From NCBI GenBank assembly GCA_016703535.1, contig JADJBV010000001.1:1240001-1304000 (forward strand): DNA of 64,000 nt. Reading direction: 5' to 3'. Shown here one piece after another: positions 9,971 through 18,394 of this stretch. Below the pieces are notes generated by a model. It did not search any database and was not told where the DNA came from. It saw only the letters and a program-made list of their open reading frames with translations. The DNA is from Deltaproteobacteria bacterium. GTDB taxonomy: Bacteria > Myxococcota > Kuafuiibacteriia > Kuafuiibacteriales > Kuafuiibacteriaceae. Every line of letters begins with the position of its first letter. Positions within the stretch are counted from its first letter, which is position 1. The position numbers and the translations under genes are program-made.

Positions 9971-11005
9971 ATGACGGCCGAAGGCAAGGCTCTGGGGCCC
10001 CGCCGAGTTTTTGTGGTGGGGGCCACCGGCTACATCGGCCGGCAGGTGGTGCAGGTTTTGGTCGCCCGGGGTCACCAGGTCGTGGCCTTCGCCCGGCGCC
10101 GGTCCGGGGTCGGCGGCCGATCGAGTGAGGCCGAGACCGAAGCGACGCTCAAAGGGGCGGTGGTCCGCTACGGCGACGTCAGTGATCCGGGATCGTTGGC
10201 CCGGGACGGGTTTGCAGGTGAAGCCTTCGACGCGGTCGTCTCTTGTTTGGCCACCCGCAGCGGCGCCCCCGCCGACGCCTGGCGGATCGAACACCAGGCC
10301 AACTTGAACGTGCTGGCGGCCGCCAAAAACGCGGGTGTTTTTCACTTCGTGTTGCTCTCGGCGATCTGCGTGCAAAAGCCCCTGCTCCAGTTCCAACACG
10401 CCAAACTCGCCTTCGAGCGGGCCCTGATCGACTCGGGCCTCGACTACTCGATCGTCCGGCCCACCGCCTTCTTCAAGTCCCTCTCGGGCCAGGTGGCCAA
10501 GGTCAAAGCCGGGGGGACCTTCGCGATCTTCGGCGACGGCCAGCTCACCGCCTGTAAGCCGATCAGCGAGCAGGATCTGGCCCTGTTCATTGCCCGCTGC
10601 CTCGAAGATCCCGGGCAGCGGAATCGGATCTTGCCGATCGGCGGGCCGGGCCCGGCGGTGACCCCCCTTCAGCAGGGGCACTTGTTGTTCCAGCTCGCCG
10701 GGAGGCCACCCCGCTTTCGTCGGGTCCCGGTGGGCCTCCTCGACGCGATCATCTCGGTCCTTGGACTTTTGGGGCGTCTTTTCCCGGGCCTTTTGGACAA
10801 GGCCGAGTTGGCTCGGATCGGCCGCTACTACGCGACCGAGTCGATGTTGCTGTGGGATCCGGAGAAGGGCCGCTACGACGCCGAACAGACCCCTTCGTTT
10901 GGCGACGACACCTTGGGCACGTTCTACGCGAGGGTGTTGCGAGACGGACTGGCCGGCCAAGAGCTGGGCGACCACGCGGTTTTTTCCCGGCCTCCTGATC
11001 CTTGA
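9971..11005 (+). CDS. bciA: BciA/DVR-type divinyl (proto)chlorophyllide 8-vinyl-reductase homologue
   Basis: NAD(P)-dependent short-chain-type reductase of 344 residues. The Rossmann motif VVGATGYIGRQVV is near residue 15. The rest follows plant DVR/bacterial BciA block by block: HFVLLSAICVQKPLLQFQ, YSIVRPTAFFKSLSGQV, FGDGQLTACKPISEQDLA, LPIGGPGPAVTPLQQG, IGRYYATESMLLWDPE and GLAGQELGDHAVF. Known members reduce the C8 vinyl group of (proto)chlorophyllide with NADPH. Family membership is very clear. The substrate here is not certain, because no other bacteriochlorophyll or photosystem gene lies in the window. It follows the transglutaminase-like gene by 4 bp and converges on the T6SS fusion gene with a 22-bp gap. 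Confidence 0.88.
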   Translation: MTAEGKALGPRRVFVVGATGYIGRQVVQVLVARGHQVVAFARRRSGVGGRSSEAETEATLKGAVVRYGDVSDPGSLARDGFAGEAFDAVVSCLATRSGAPADAWRIEHQANLNVLAAAKNAGVFHFVLLSAICVQKPLLQFQHAKLAFERALIDSGLDYSIVRPTAFFKSLSGQVAKVKAGGTFAIFGDGQLTACKPISEQDLALFIARCLEDPGQRNRILPIGGPGPAVTPLQQGHLLFQLAGRPPRFRRVPVGLLDAIISVLGLLGRLFPGLLDKAELARIGRYYATESMLLWDPEKGRYDAEQTPSFGDDTLGTFYARVLRDGLAGQELGDHAVFSRPPDP

Positions 11006-11027
11006 GGGCCGGAGGGGGGGCGCGGGC

Positions 11028-12635
11028 TCAGGTCGGCAGCGGCAAAGAGAAGGCCAGCTCCAAGGCGATGCCGGCGTGGAGCGGGTGCACCCGAGCGGCG
11101 ATCACCACCATCCGGGCCCCCGACTCGTTGACCACCTTGGCCGTCAGCTCGGCGCCCTTCTCTAGGCCTCCGAAGAGGAAGACCTTGGCGGCCTCGGCGA
11201 AGATTGCCTGGGCACCATCGTCGTCGGTCCCGGGCGGGATCTGATCTCGGCACCACTGGGAAAAACGGACGATGCGGCCGGTCTGGATCTGGGCGGGCAG
11301 GGGCACCGCGTCTTGAGCGGCCCGGACCGAAGGCGCGGCGCTGAGGCGGATCTCGACCGCGTTGCGGGCGCTGCCCAAGGCCAAGATGCCGAAGGAGGCC
11401 AGGAGAGCTTGGCTCTTGGCGGACACGAAGGCCCCGGTCGGGACCACCGATCCTTCGTGGGCTCCACTCTTCAACGTCAGGCCCCCGGGGGTCTTGAGGC
11501 CGGCCTCGGGTCCCAAGATCTTCCCGAAGGCGCCGGTCTCCCGAAAACTCCGGGCCAACATCGCCAACACCCCGAACACGGGGCTCGACAACACCACCCG
11601 CTCGGCGACGCCGGTGCCTTCACTCAAAGACACCACCTCATTGGTCGCGGCGAACAACCAACGGGAGGCCTCTTGTTCCCTCAGGGCCCGAAAGTCGTCG
11701 GGCAACTTGGGCTCCTTCTCGAGGGCCGCCACCAAAGCCGCCGCGTCGGGCAACTTGAACCAAGGCAAAGGCAACTCGGCCACCACCGGCACCATCGCCT
11801 CGTCGCCCAGGTTGGCCAAGGCGGTGAGGGTCTCGGCGTTGTTGATCCGATCGGTGACGAACACCGCCGCGGGGCGTTCGAAGGCCTCACCGGCCAAGGC
11901 GGTGGTGACCACCTCCAGGGCCGCCGCACCCGCCACGTCGACCACCTCGAGGACCATGCCGGCGTCGGCGGTCGCGTGATCGACGGCCAACTTCAGGCCT
12001 CGCCAAGCCGACTCGAGGGCCACCACCTGGGGGTGGGCCAACAAGGCCTTGGCGGTGGCGTACAGCGCGTCCTCCAGAAGGCTCCGGGCCTTGCGGGCTT
12101 CGGGCGGCAGGCTGGACCCGGTCCCACGGATCGCGGAGACGAAGCTGTCCACCGCCGAAGCCGCCGGGGTCGGTGCACCGGCCAAGACCTGATCGATCAA
12201 GTCCGACCCGCTGCTGCCGCTGCTCACCGGCGGGGCGATCAAGTCACTCAGGCTCTTCTGCAATCGAGTTGCACCAAGTCGCTGGCAGGTGGCGACGGCC
12301 TCGGCCACGGTCTTTCGCTGCGCAACGTCGGGCGCCACCAGGGCCTCGGCCAAGGCCGACAACTCGGCCAACTTGGGCTCGGACTTGAGCACCTCGGTCA
12401 GGCTGAAGGCCCGCAGCTTGTCGAAGTGCAGCTGGTAGCGCTGCTTGCCCCCGTCCGAGAGGGCGTCCGGGAGCTCGACCGCCACCGTCAGCTGGGCCGC
12501 AAGGAGGGTGGCCGCGAAGTTGGAAGCGTCGATCTTGAGGTGCCGGCCGCTGGGGGCCGAGGAGAAGGGCCCGACCACCAACCAGCGGGTCCGGGCCCAG
12601 GCCTCACCTTCGGAAGTGCTCATGTTGTCGCTCAT
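11028..12635 (-). CDS. TssB-TssC fusion protein (T6SS sheath-like)
   Basis: 535-residue single reading frame. Residues about 15-105 align with TssB/VipA: RTRWLVVGPFSS, HLKIDASNF and LHFDKLRAFSLTEVLKSEP match the same positions of canonical TssB at 18395. After a Ser/Gly-rich linker (about 133-160), residues about 145-535 follow TssC/VipB, with DLIDQVLAG and the hallmark HPQVVALESAWRGLK. The TssC half is more divergent than the canonical copy at 18902. In known systems TssB and TssC are separate subunits of the contractile sheath around the Hcp tube. Here the fusion follows tssH after 1 bp, so it is co-expressed with hcp and tssH. It may be a sheath cap, a regulator or an alternative sheath. 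Confidence 0.85.
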   Translation of the reverse strand: MSDNMSTSEGEAWARTRWLVVGPFSSAPSGRHLKIDASNFAATLLAAQLTVAVELPDALSDGGKQRYQLHFDKLRAFSLTEVLKSEPKLAELSALAEALVAPDVAQRKTVAEAVATCQRLGATRLQKSLSDLIAPPVSSGSSGSDLIDQVLAGAPTPAASAVDSFVSAIRGTGSSLPPEARKARSLLEDALYATAKALLAHPQVVALESAWRGLKLAVDHATADAGMVLEVVDVAGAAALEVVTTALAGEAFERPAAVFVTDRINNAETLTALANLGDEAMVPVVAELPLPWFKLPDAAALVAALEKEPKLPDDFRALREQEASRWLFAATNEVVSLSEGTGVAERVVLSSPVFGVLAMLARSFRETGAFGKILGPEAGLKTPGGLTLKSGAHEGSVVPTGAFVSAKSQALLASFGILALGSARNAVEIRLSAAPSVRAAQDAVPLPAQIQTGRIVRFSQWCRDQIPPGTDDDGAQAIFAEAAKVFLFGGLEKGAELTAKVVNESGARMVVIAARVHPLHAGIALELAFSLPLPT

Positions 12636-12636
12636 C

Positions 12637-15258
12637 TCAACCCTCGAACTCGATCCGCCACTCGCCGCTCGGCGAGAGGCCCAGGTTCACCTTCTTGGGC
12701 GAACGGCCCGCCGCCATCTCCTCGAGGAGCCGGGAAGACAAGGCCGGCATCAAAGAACCACGCAACACGTGATCCACGTTGCGGGCCCCGACCTCGGCCA
12801 CCGTGGCCCGCTTGGCCAAAGCGTCGAGCAACCCGTCCTCCAGCACCGGCACCATCTTGTGGCTCTCCTCCAGGCGCTTCAGCAGCGACTTCACCTTCAG
12901 CTCGGTGATCCGCCGCATGACCGGCGGGCTGATCGGCGCGAAGGGCACGATGCTCATCCGGGCCAACAAGGCCGGCTTGAAGTGTTTGCTGAGCTCGGGG
13001 CGGATCTTTTCGGCCACCTCTTCGGCGGTCGGCGGTTCGTCGGCGTCGTGGAGGCGCATGATCGCGTCGGTCGCCAGGTTGGAGGTCAAGATGACGATCG
13101 TGTTCCGGAAGTCGACCACCCGGCCTTCGCTGTCGGACAAGGTCCCTTTGTCGAAGACTTGGTAGAAGAGGTTCATCACCTCGAGATCGGCCTTCTCCAC
13201 CTCGTCCAGCAACACCACCGAATACGGCCGTTGCCGCACCGCCTCGGTCAAAAGGCCACCTTGCCCGTAACCGACGTAGCCGGGCGGTGAGCCGATCAGC
13301 CGTGACACCGAGTGTTTCTCTTGGAACTCGGACATGTTGATGGTGGTGAGGAAACGTTCACCGCCGTAGAGCAGATCCGCCAAGGCCAAGGCGGTTTCGG
13401 TCTTGCCGACGCCGCTGGGGCCGACGAACAACAACACCCCAACCGGGGTGATCGGGTTGCGGATGCCCGCGGTGCTGATCCGGATCACCTCGGCCACGGT
13501 GCGGGTCGCGGCCGGTTGGCCAATGACCCGCTCCTCCAGCCGATCGCGCAGGGACATGACCTTGCTGATCGCGTCGCTTTTCATCCGGCCGACGGGGATC
13601 CCGGTCCAGCCGGCGACCACGCTGCTGACCACGTGGCGATCGACCACCGACGGCACCAAAGGTTCGTCGCCTCGGGCTTTGCTGACCGCACTGGAGGCCT
13701 CGCTGACCGCGGCCTCCAAGGGCTTCTTGTCGGTCCCTTCCTTGGCCTCACTCAGAGCCTTTTGGGCGGCCTTCAACACCTCCAGGGCCGCCTTTTCACC
13801 GTCCCACTTGGCCTTGAGGGTGGCCAAGGCGGCCGCCGCCTTTTCGGTCTTGGTCTTGTTCTCCGCGAGGCCACCGTCGGGGATCGGGTAGCCTTGAGAG
13901 AAGTCCCGCTCGAGGGCGCCTTTTTCCCGGGCGAGGGCCGCCAGGTCGTTCTCCAAGGCGACCATCAACTCGGGGCGGGCGTGGGTGGCGATGGTGACCC
14001 GGGCCGCCGCGGTGTCCAAAAGATCGACCGCCTTGTCCGGGAGCTGACGCCCCGAGATGTAGCGGTGGGACAACTCGGCCGCGGCCTGGACCCCTTCATC
14101 CAAGATGGTCACGCCGTGGGCCTTTTCGTAGACCGGGCGCAGGCCGCGCAACATCACCACGGCCTCTTCGACCGAAGGTTGATCCACCTTCACCGGCTGA
14201 AACCGCCGCTCCAGCGCCGCGTCTTTTTCGAAGTACCGTTTGTATTCGGCCCAGGTGGTGGCCGCCACCGTCCGGAGTTCACCTCGGGCCAAGGCCGGCT
14301 TCAACAGGTTGGCCGCGTCGCCGCCGCCCGCCGAGGCCCCGGCGCCGATCAAGGTATGAGCCTCGTCGATGAACAAGACGATCGGCGTCTTCGAGGCCTT
14401 GACGTCGGAGATCACCGCCTTCAAGCGGTTCTCGAACTCACCTTTGACCCCGGCTCCGGCCTGGAGGAGCCCCAGATCCAGCTCGAGGAGCTCGATGCCC
14501 TGCAGCACCTCTGGCACCTCTTTGTTGACCACCGCCAGGGCCAGGCCCTCCACCAGCGCCGACTTACCGACGCCCGGTTCACCTACGATGATCGGGTTGT
14601 TCTTCCGGCGCCGGGCCAAGATGTCGACCAGCTGGCGGATCTCCCGGTGTCGGCCGAAGATCGGATCGATCTTCCCCTGACGGGCCTTCTCCGTGAAGTT
14701 GTTGCAGAAGCGCTTCAGGGCCTCACTTTCGGGGCTGCCGGCCTTGCTGGGCGTGGGCACGCCGCCGACCTGGGGGGCACTTTCGATCGACTCGGTGGAG
14801 CCGGCGATCGCCTGCTCCAGCTCCTTTTGCAACCTGTCTTGCGGGATCGACTCCAGCTCCGGATAGGACTCGGCGGTGTAACGACCGGGGCGCAAGGCAA
14901 GTTGCGCCAGCAGGGTGCCGCTTTCGATGCGGGAGTGATCGTAGGTCAAGGAGGCGAAGAGCCAGGTCTCCTCGAACCACTGGAACAAACTTTCGCTGAA
15001 GACCGGGCGCCCGGGGTTGCCGGCGCGTTGGCGCGACAGGACCCGTTCGACCCGAGCCTTCAGGGTGCTCGGGTTTTGATCGAAGTGTCGGAGCAATCGT
15101 TCGGCGTCACCCGAGTCCTGCTCCAACATCGCGAGCAACAGGTGTTCGACGATGATCTCGTAACACTGTCCGTTGGCGGCTCGGCCGACGGCGGCCTCGA
15201 GCAACTTGGTGGCGGTGGGCGTGAGGCGTTTGACCAGAGACTTCGGCTCGATGCGCAC
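12637..15258 (-). CDS. tssH: T6SS AAA+ ATPase TssH (ClpV)
   Basis: ClpB-family disaggregase that remodels the contracted T6SS sheath, 873 residues, the usual length of ClpV. It has an N-terminal Clp_N domain (LTPTATKLLEAAVG), AAA1 with Walker A GEPGVGKSALVEG and Walker B VLFIDEAHTL, a shortened middle region (about 450-560), AAA2 with Walker A GPSGVGKTETAL and Walker B VVLLDEVEKAD, and a C-terminal D2-small domain. The open frame continues upstream, but the start is set at the GTG at 15258, which gives the family N-terminus (MRIEPKSLVKRL) and sits behind a GGAGG ribosome site. Hcp is upstream on the same strand past a strong hairpin; the TssBC fusion follows immediately. Confidence 0.95.
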   Translation of the reverse strand: MRIEPKSLVKRLTPTATKLLEAAVGRAANGQCYEIIVEHLLLAMLEQDSGDAERLLRHFDQNPSTLKARVERVLSRQRAGNPGRPVFSESLFQWFEETWLFASLTYDHSRIESGTLLAQLALRPGRYTAESYPELESIPQDRLQKELEQAIAGSTESIESAPQVGGVPTPSKAGSPESEALKRFCNNFTEKARQGKIDPIFGRHREIRQLVDILARRRKNNPIIVGEPGVGKSALVEGLALAVVNKEVPEVLQGIELLELDLGLLQAGAGVKGEFENRLKAVISDVKASKTPIVLFIDEAHTLIGAGASAGGGDAANLLKPALARGELRTVAATTWAEYKRYFEKDAALERRFQPVKVDQPSVEEAVVMLRGLRPVYEKAHGVTILDEGVQAAAELSHRYISGRQLPDKAVDLLDTAAARVTIATHARPELMVALENDLAALAREKGALERDFSQGYPIPDGGLAENKTKTEKAAAALATLKAKWDGEKAALEVLKAAQKALSEAKEGTDKKPLEAAVSEASSAVSKARGDEPLVPSVVDRHVVSSVVAGWTGIPVGRMKSDAISKVMSLRDRLEERVIGQPAATRTVAEVIRISTAGIRNPITPVGVLLFVGPSGVGKTETALALADLLYGGERFLTTINMSEFQEKHSVSRLIGSPPGYVGYGQGGLLTEAVRQRPYSVVLLDEVEKADLEVMNLFYQVFDKGTLSDSEGRVVDFRNTIVILTSNLATDAIMRLHDADEPPTAEEVAEKIRPELSKHFKPALLARMSIVPFAPISPPVMRRITELKVKSLLKRLEESHKMVPVLEDGLLDALAKRATVAEVGARNVDHVLRGSLMPALSSRLLEEMAAGRSPKKVNLGLSPSGEWRIEFEG

Positions 15259-15327
15259 GGTGCGGCATCCTCCGTCGGGTCGGGGCGGGCCGCAACCCGG
15301 GTTGACCAGGGCAGGGGGAGAGGGGCC

Positions 15328-15355
15328 CGAGGGCCGGCGATGGGGCCGGCCCTCG
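15328..15355 (-). terminator. Strong hairpin between hcp and tssH
   Basis: A perfect 11-bp inverted repeat, CGAGGGCCGGC and GCCGGCCCTCG, with a 6-base loop, 17 bp after the hcp stop and about 70 bp before the tssH start. No U-tract follows, so it is either a partial terminator or a 3' stabiliser of the hcp message. Both would give more Hcp than TssH from a shared transcript. Confidence 0.65.
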
Positions 15356-15371
15356 TTCCCAGGGACCGATC

Positions 15372-15863
15372 TTAGGTGTTGGCGCTCCAGCTGTCGGTGT
15401 GGGTCGCGCCGGTCGGCTCGTAGGTCCAGGTGATCTGGTGGAACACGAAGTAGACCTCTTCCATCGGGGCCAAGGTCGAGCTGCCCGGCTCGTCGGTGTC
15501 GGGCAGGAAAAACTTGTGCGTGTGGACGCGACCGCCGGTGATCTCGATGGTGAAGAAGTGTTCGGTGGTGCCGTCGCCGGCGGGGTTGGGGCGGAAGAAC
15601 TTGAAGGTCCCCTCGATCACCTCGTTTTTGGTCATCGCCTTCATGATCAGCGGGCTCGCCTTGTCGATCCGCTTCCGGATCTTGAGGGGTGAATACTGGC
15701 GACGACCGGTCGCCAAGCCCGAAGCGGCGTCGCGGGCGCTGGTGACCTCGTGTTCGAGATCCATACATTCAATGGAATTTTCGCGGCCGAGACTGGTGAC
15801 AGTGCTTTCGCCCTGAACGTCGGACCCGTTCGCTTTGAGGTAAAGGTGGACTTGCTCAGCCAT
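15372..15863 (-). CDS. hcp: T6SS tube protein Hcp (TssD)
   Basis: Forms the stacked hexameric rings of the T6SS inner tube that is expelled on sheath contraction. It has 163 residues, a normal length. Family features include the opening VHLYLKANGSDVQGEST, the SGLATGRRQYSPLKIRKRID segment (residues about 48-67) and the C-terminal EVYFVFHQITWTY strand. The start is an ATG behind a GGAGG ribosome site. It is the first gene of the minus-strand unit hcp-tssH-tssBC and is divergent from tssA. A leader hairpin and a downstream hairpin bracket the gene, as expected for the most abundant component. The identification is secure. Confidence 0.95.
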   Translation of the reverse strand: MAEQVHLYLKANGSDVQGESTVTSLGRENSIECMDLEHEVTSARDAASGLATGRRQYSPLKIRKRIDKASPLIMKAMTKNEVIEGTFKFFRPNPAGDGTTEHFFTIEITGGRVHTHKFFLPDTDEPGSSTLAPMEEVYFVFHQITWTYEPTGATHTDSWSANT

Positions 15864-16088
15864 GGAAATTGCCTCCGAGTGCAGCGCTTTCGCGCTCGTT
15901 TGAATTTTGGGAGAGGCGCCTTGGCTACCATGCTGGCCCGAACCACTGTCAAGCCAGCCTCTCGGCTCCGCCTTTCGTCGCCCTCTTAAGATCTTCGTGC
16001 TGCTCGGTCCCCAAGTGTCACGAGACTTCTTGCGAGGTGACTCCGTTGCGCCTCGTCACGAGCGCTGGCAGTCTGCGCCGGCCCTCCC
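15864..16088. promoter_or_regulatory. Divergent hcp/tssA promoter region
   Basis: The 225-bp non-coding gap between the two divergent T6SS units. On the minus strand, TTGACA at 15952-15947 is a perfect sigma-70 type -35 box for hcp, but the -10 candidate 15-17 bp away (around GGTAGC) is poor. No convincing sigma-54 (GG-N10-GC) element was found on either strand. The region is less GC-rich than the genes around it. Confidence 0.45.
15883..15896 (-). promoter_or_regulatory. Hairpin in hcp mRNA leader
   Basis: A short perfect inverted repeat, AGCGC-TTTC-GCGCT on the plus strand, lies about 10 bp upstream of the hcp ribosome site. In the transcript it would form a small stem-loop at the edge of the ribosome binding region, possibly protecting the 5' end or tuning translation. 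This is inference from sequence only. Confidence 0.4.
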
Positions 16089-18374
16089 ATGGTGGTTTCC
16101 GCGCGCGTCGAGGCCTGGCTCCAGCCCATCTCCGGGCCCTCTCCGGGTGGGGCCAACGCCCGCTTCGACGCCCGCCACGAGGCGGTCCGGGCCCAGGTCG
16201 CCGAGCTGGACTCCCCCGCAGGCCGGCCGGTGGACTGGAAGCTGGTGGTCCAGAGTGGGGGTGAGGTCCTGGGGCAACTCTCCAAGGACCTGCTGATCGC
16301 CGCCTACCTCGCCCACGGGATGTACCACCTTGAAGGTTTAGGTGGTCTGGCCGAAGGGACCCGGCTCTTGGCCGAGCTCCTCGAGAGATATTGGGAGTCC
16401 GCCTTCCCCGAGGTGGCGCGGATCAAGGGGCGGGCGGCGGCCTTGACCTGGTTCGTGGAGCGGACCGGCCAGACCATCGCCAGCTTGAGCCCGGGCGCCG
16501 AAGATCGTCCGGCGCTCTTGGCGTTGGAGGACGCGAGCAAGGCCTTTGCCCAGCAGGTCCGCACCCGCTTCACCGATCCGGCGCCGCCGCTGGGCCCGTT
16601 GACCGACGCGGTGGCTCGGCTGCTCCTCAGCGTTCCGACGTCGGCGACCCCTGCCCCCGACCCCAGCGCCCCAACCTCCACGGCCCCTCCGCCCGGGGCG
16701 AGCCCTTCTCCGCCCGCCCCCCCGGCGCCCGCCCCCCCGGCGCCGCCGGTCACCTCGGGCGCCACGCCCACGACCTCACCGCTGGCGGAGCTCGAGGCCC
16801 AGATCGGGCCCTTGCTCGAGCCGATCCGATCCGACGCGCCGGCCGGCGACAATGCCAAGTTTGATCCTCGCCACGAGGCGGTCCGGGCTCAGATCGCCCG
16901 GCTCGACTCGCCGAGCGGAGGGACCGTCGATTGGCCCATCGTCGAGCGGGAGGCGACGGCGCTGCTCCAATCGACCTCCAAGGATCTGTTGATCGCCGCC
17001 TACCTCGGCCAGGCTCTCTTCGAAGGGCACGGGTTTTTGGGCTTGGCCCGGGCCTTTTTGATCTTGAACGGCCTGCACGAAAAGTTTTGGGCCCAAGCCT
17101 TCCCGGAGCTGGCGCGGCTGAAGGGCCGGGCCAACGCGTTGACCTGGTTGTTCGAGCGCGCCGAACGGCAACTCGCCGCGGTGACCCCCAAGCCATCCGA
17201 TGGGCCCGGGATCGAGGCCTTAATCGAGGCTTATGCCCGGCTCAGCAAGCAGGTCCGGGAACGGTACGAAGGGCAGGGGCCGGCCCTCGGCCCGCTCAAA
17301 GACACCTTGGCCCGCTTGCTGATGTCGGTGCCCAAGGCCGCCCCGCCGCCGCCCCCCGCTCCGGTTGTGGTGCCGGCTTCGGCGCCCAACCCCGCGCCGG
17401 CCAATGCGCCCACGCCCCCAACCCCCGCTGCTGCCGTGAACTTGGGCGCCGCCGCCAAGCCCTTGGCCGACCCGGCCCAAGTGCAAGATTACTTGCGCGA
17501 GGTCGGCAACGGTCTGGTCGCGGCCGCCAAGGTCCTGCGGGCCGCCGATCCCAGCCGGGCCGAGGCCTATCGACTGATGCGGCTTGGCCTGTGGTTGCCG
17601 CTCTTGCAGGTCCCGCCCAGCGGGCCCAACGGGCGCACCACCGTGCCGCCGCCCCCGGCGCCGATGATGGCCAAACTCGAGCAGCTGCGGGCCAACAGCA
17701 AGTGGGCGGGCCTCCTCGAGGAGGCCGAAAGTCTCTTGCCCCAAGCTCGCCTGTGTTTGGATCTGCAGCGGGCGGTGGCGGCGGCGCTGGAGGGTTTGGG
17801 TGAAAGCCATCAGGCGGCGCTTTTGGCCCTCAAGGGTGAGGTGCGGGCGCTCCTCCTTCGTTTGCCGGCGATCAAAGATCTCAAGTTCGCCGACGGCACC
17901 GCCGGCGCGGGCCCCGAGACCAAGGCCTGGCTCGATCAGCTGACGCCGAGTGGGGGTGGGAGCGGCGCCCCCAGCGGGTCCAGCCCGGGCGAAGCCGAAG
18001 CCGTGAGCAGAGCGGCGGCCCACGCCCAAGGTGGGCGCCTGGCGGAGGCCCTCACCACCTTGGAACAAGCGGCCCGTCAGGCCGATAGCGGCGGCGCCGC
18101 CTTTCGTTTGCGCTTAGAGGCGGCCAAGGCGGCCTTCGCGGCCGGGCGGAGCGGCGCGGCGGCGGCCCTCTTCGAAGCCCTCGGCCAAGAAGCCGAGGCC
18201 CGGGGTCTCGATCAGTGGGATCCGCCCCTGGCCAAGGCCTACCTTTCGGCCCATCTGACCTGCCTGCGCGCCCAACGCGGACGGGATGGGGGTGGGGTGG
18301 TGCCGGAAAAAATCGACTTGCTGTACAGTCGCCTCGCTCGGCTCGACCCGATCTTGGCGCTCGAGCAAGAGTAA
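16089..18374 (+). CDS. tssA: T6SS protein TssA with duplicated N-terminal (ImpA_N) module
   Basis: TssA proteins organise the T6SS baseplate and sheath assembly. This 761-residue protein carries the ImpA_N module twice. Copy 1 (about 5-185) has FDARHEAVRAQVAELDSP, SKDLLIAAYLAHGMYHLEG and RIKGRAAALTWFVERTG. Copy 2 (about 235-420) has FDPRHEAVRAQIARLDSP, SKDLLIAAYLGQALFEGHG and RLKGRANALTWLFERAE. A Pro/Ala-rich linker (about 186-230) separates them, and a second one (about 440-470) precedes an alpha-helical C-terminal half. Most TssA proteins have one ImpA_N module in 350-550 residues. It is the first gene of the plus-strand unit and ends 20 bp before tssB. The ribosome site at the ATG is weak. 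Confidence 0.88.
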   Translation: MVVSARVEAWLQPISGPSPGGANARFDARHEAVRAQVAELDSPAGRPVDWKLVVQSGGEVLGQLSKDLLIAAYLAHGMYHLEGLGGLAEGTRLLAELLERYWESAFPEVARIKGRAAALTWFVERTGQTIASLSPGAEDRPALLALEDASKAFAQQVRTRFTDPAPPLGPLTDAVARLLLSVPTSATPAPDPSAPTSTAPPPGASPSPPAPPAPAPPAPPVTSGATPTTSPLAELEAQIGPLLEPIRSDAPAGDNAKFDPRHEAVRAQIARLDSPSGGTVDWPIVEREATALLQSTSKDLLIAAYLGQALFEGHGFLGLARAFLILNGLHEKFWAQAFPELARLKGRANALTWLFERAERQLAAVTPKPSDGPGIEALIEAYARLSKQVRERYEGQGPALGPLKDTLARLLMSVPKAAPPPPPAPVVVPASAPNPAPANAPTPPTPAAAVNLGAAAKPLADPAQVQDYLREVGNGLVAAAKVLRAADPSRAEAYRLMRLGLWLPLLQVPPSGPNGRTTVPPPPAPMMAKLEQLRANSKWAGLLEEAESLLPQARLCLDLQRAVAAALEGLGESHQAALLALKGEVRALLLRLPAIKDLKFADGTAGAGPETKAWLDQLTPSGGGSGAPSGSSPGEAEAVSRAAAHAQGGRLAEALTTLEQAARQADSGGAAFRLRLEAAKAAFAAGRSGAAAALFEALGQEAEARGLDQWDPPLAKAYLSAHLTCLRAQRGRDGGGVVPEKIDLLYSRLARLDPILALEQE

Positions 18375-18394
18375 GACGTTAGAAGGAGTACGAC

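Noticed and set aside
9971..11005. Evidence that the organism is phototrophic
   Set aside because: Only one pigment-type enzyme is present and no other bch, chl, crt or puf gene is in the window. One reductase cannot support that claim.
11028..12635. TssBC fusion as an artefact of a missed stop
   Set aside because: The frame is continuous with a sensible linker and consistent codon use, no internal start with a ribosome site is evident at the junction, and the TssC half lacks its own normal N-terminus.
15864..16088. Sigma-54 promoter for the T6SS operons
   Set aside because: No site with both GG and GC at the required spacing and a good TGGCAC/TTGC match was found on either strand. The best candidate near 16066 lacks the TTGC half.
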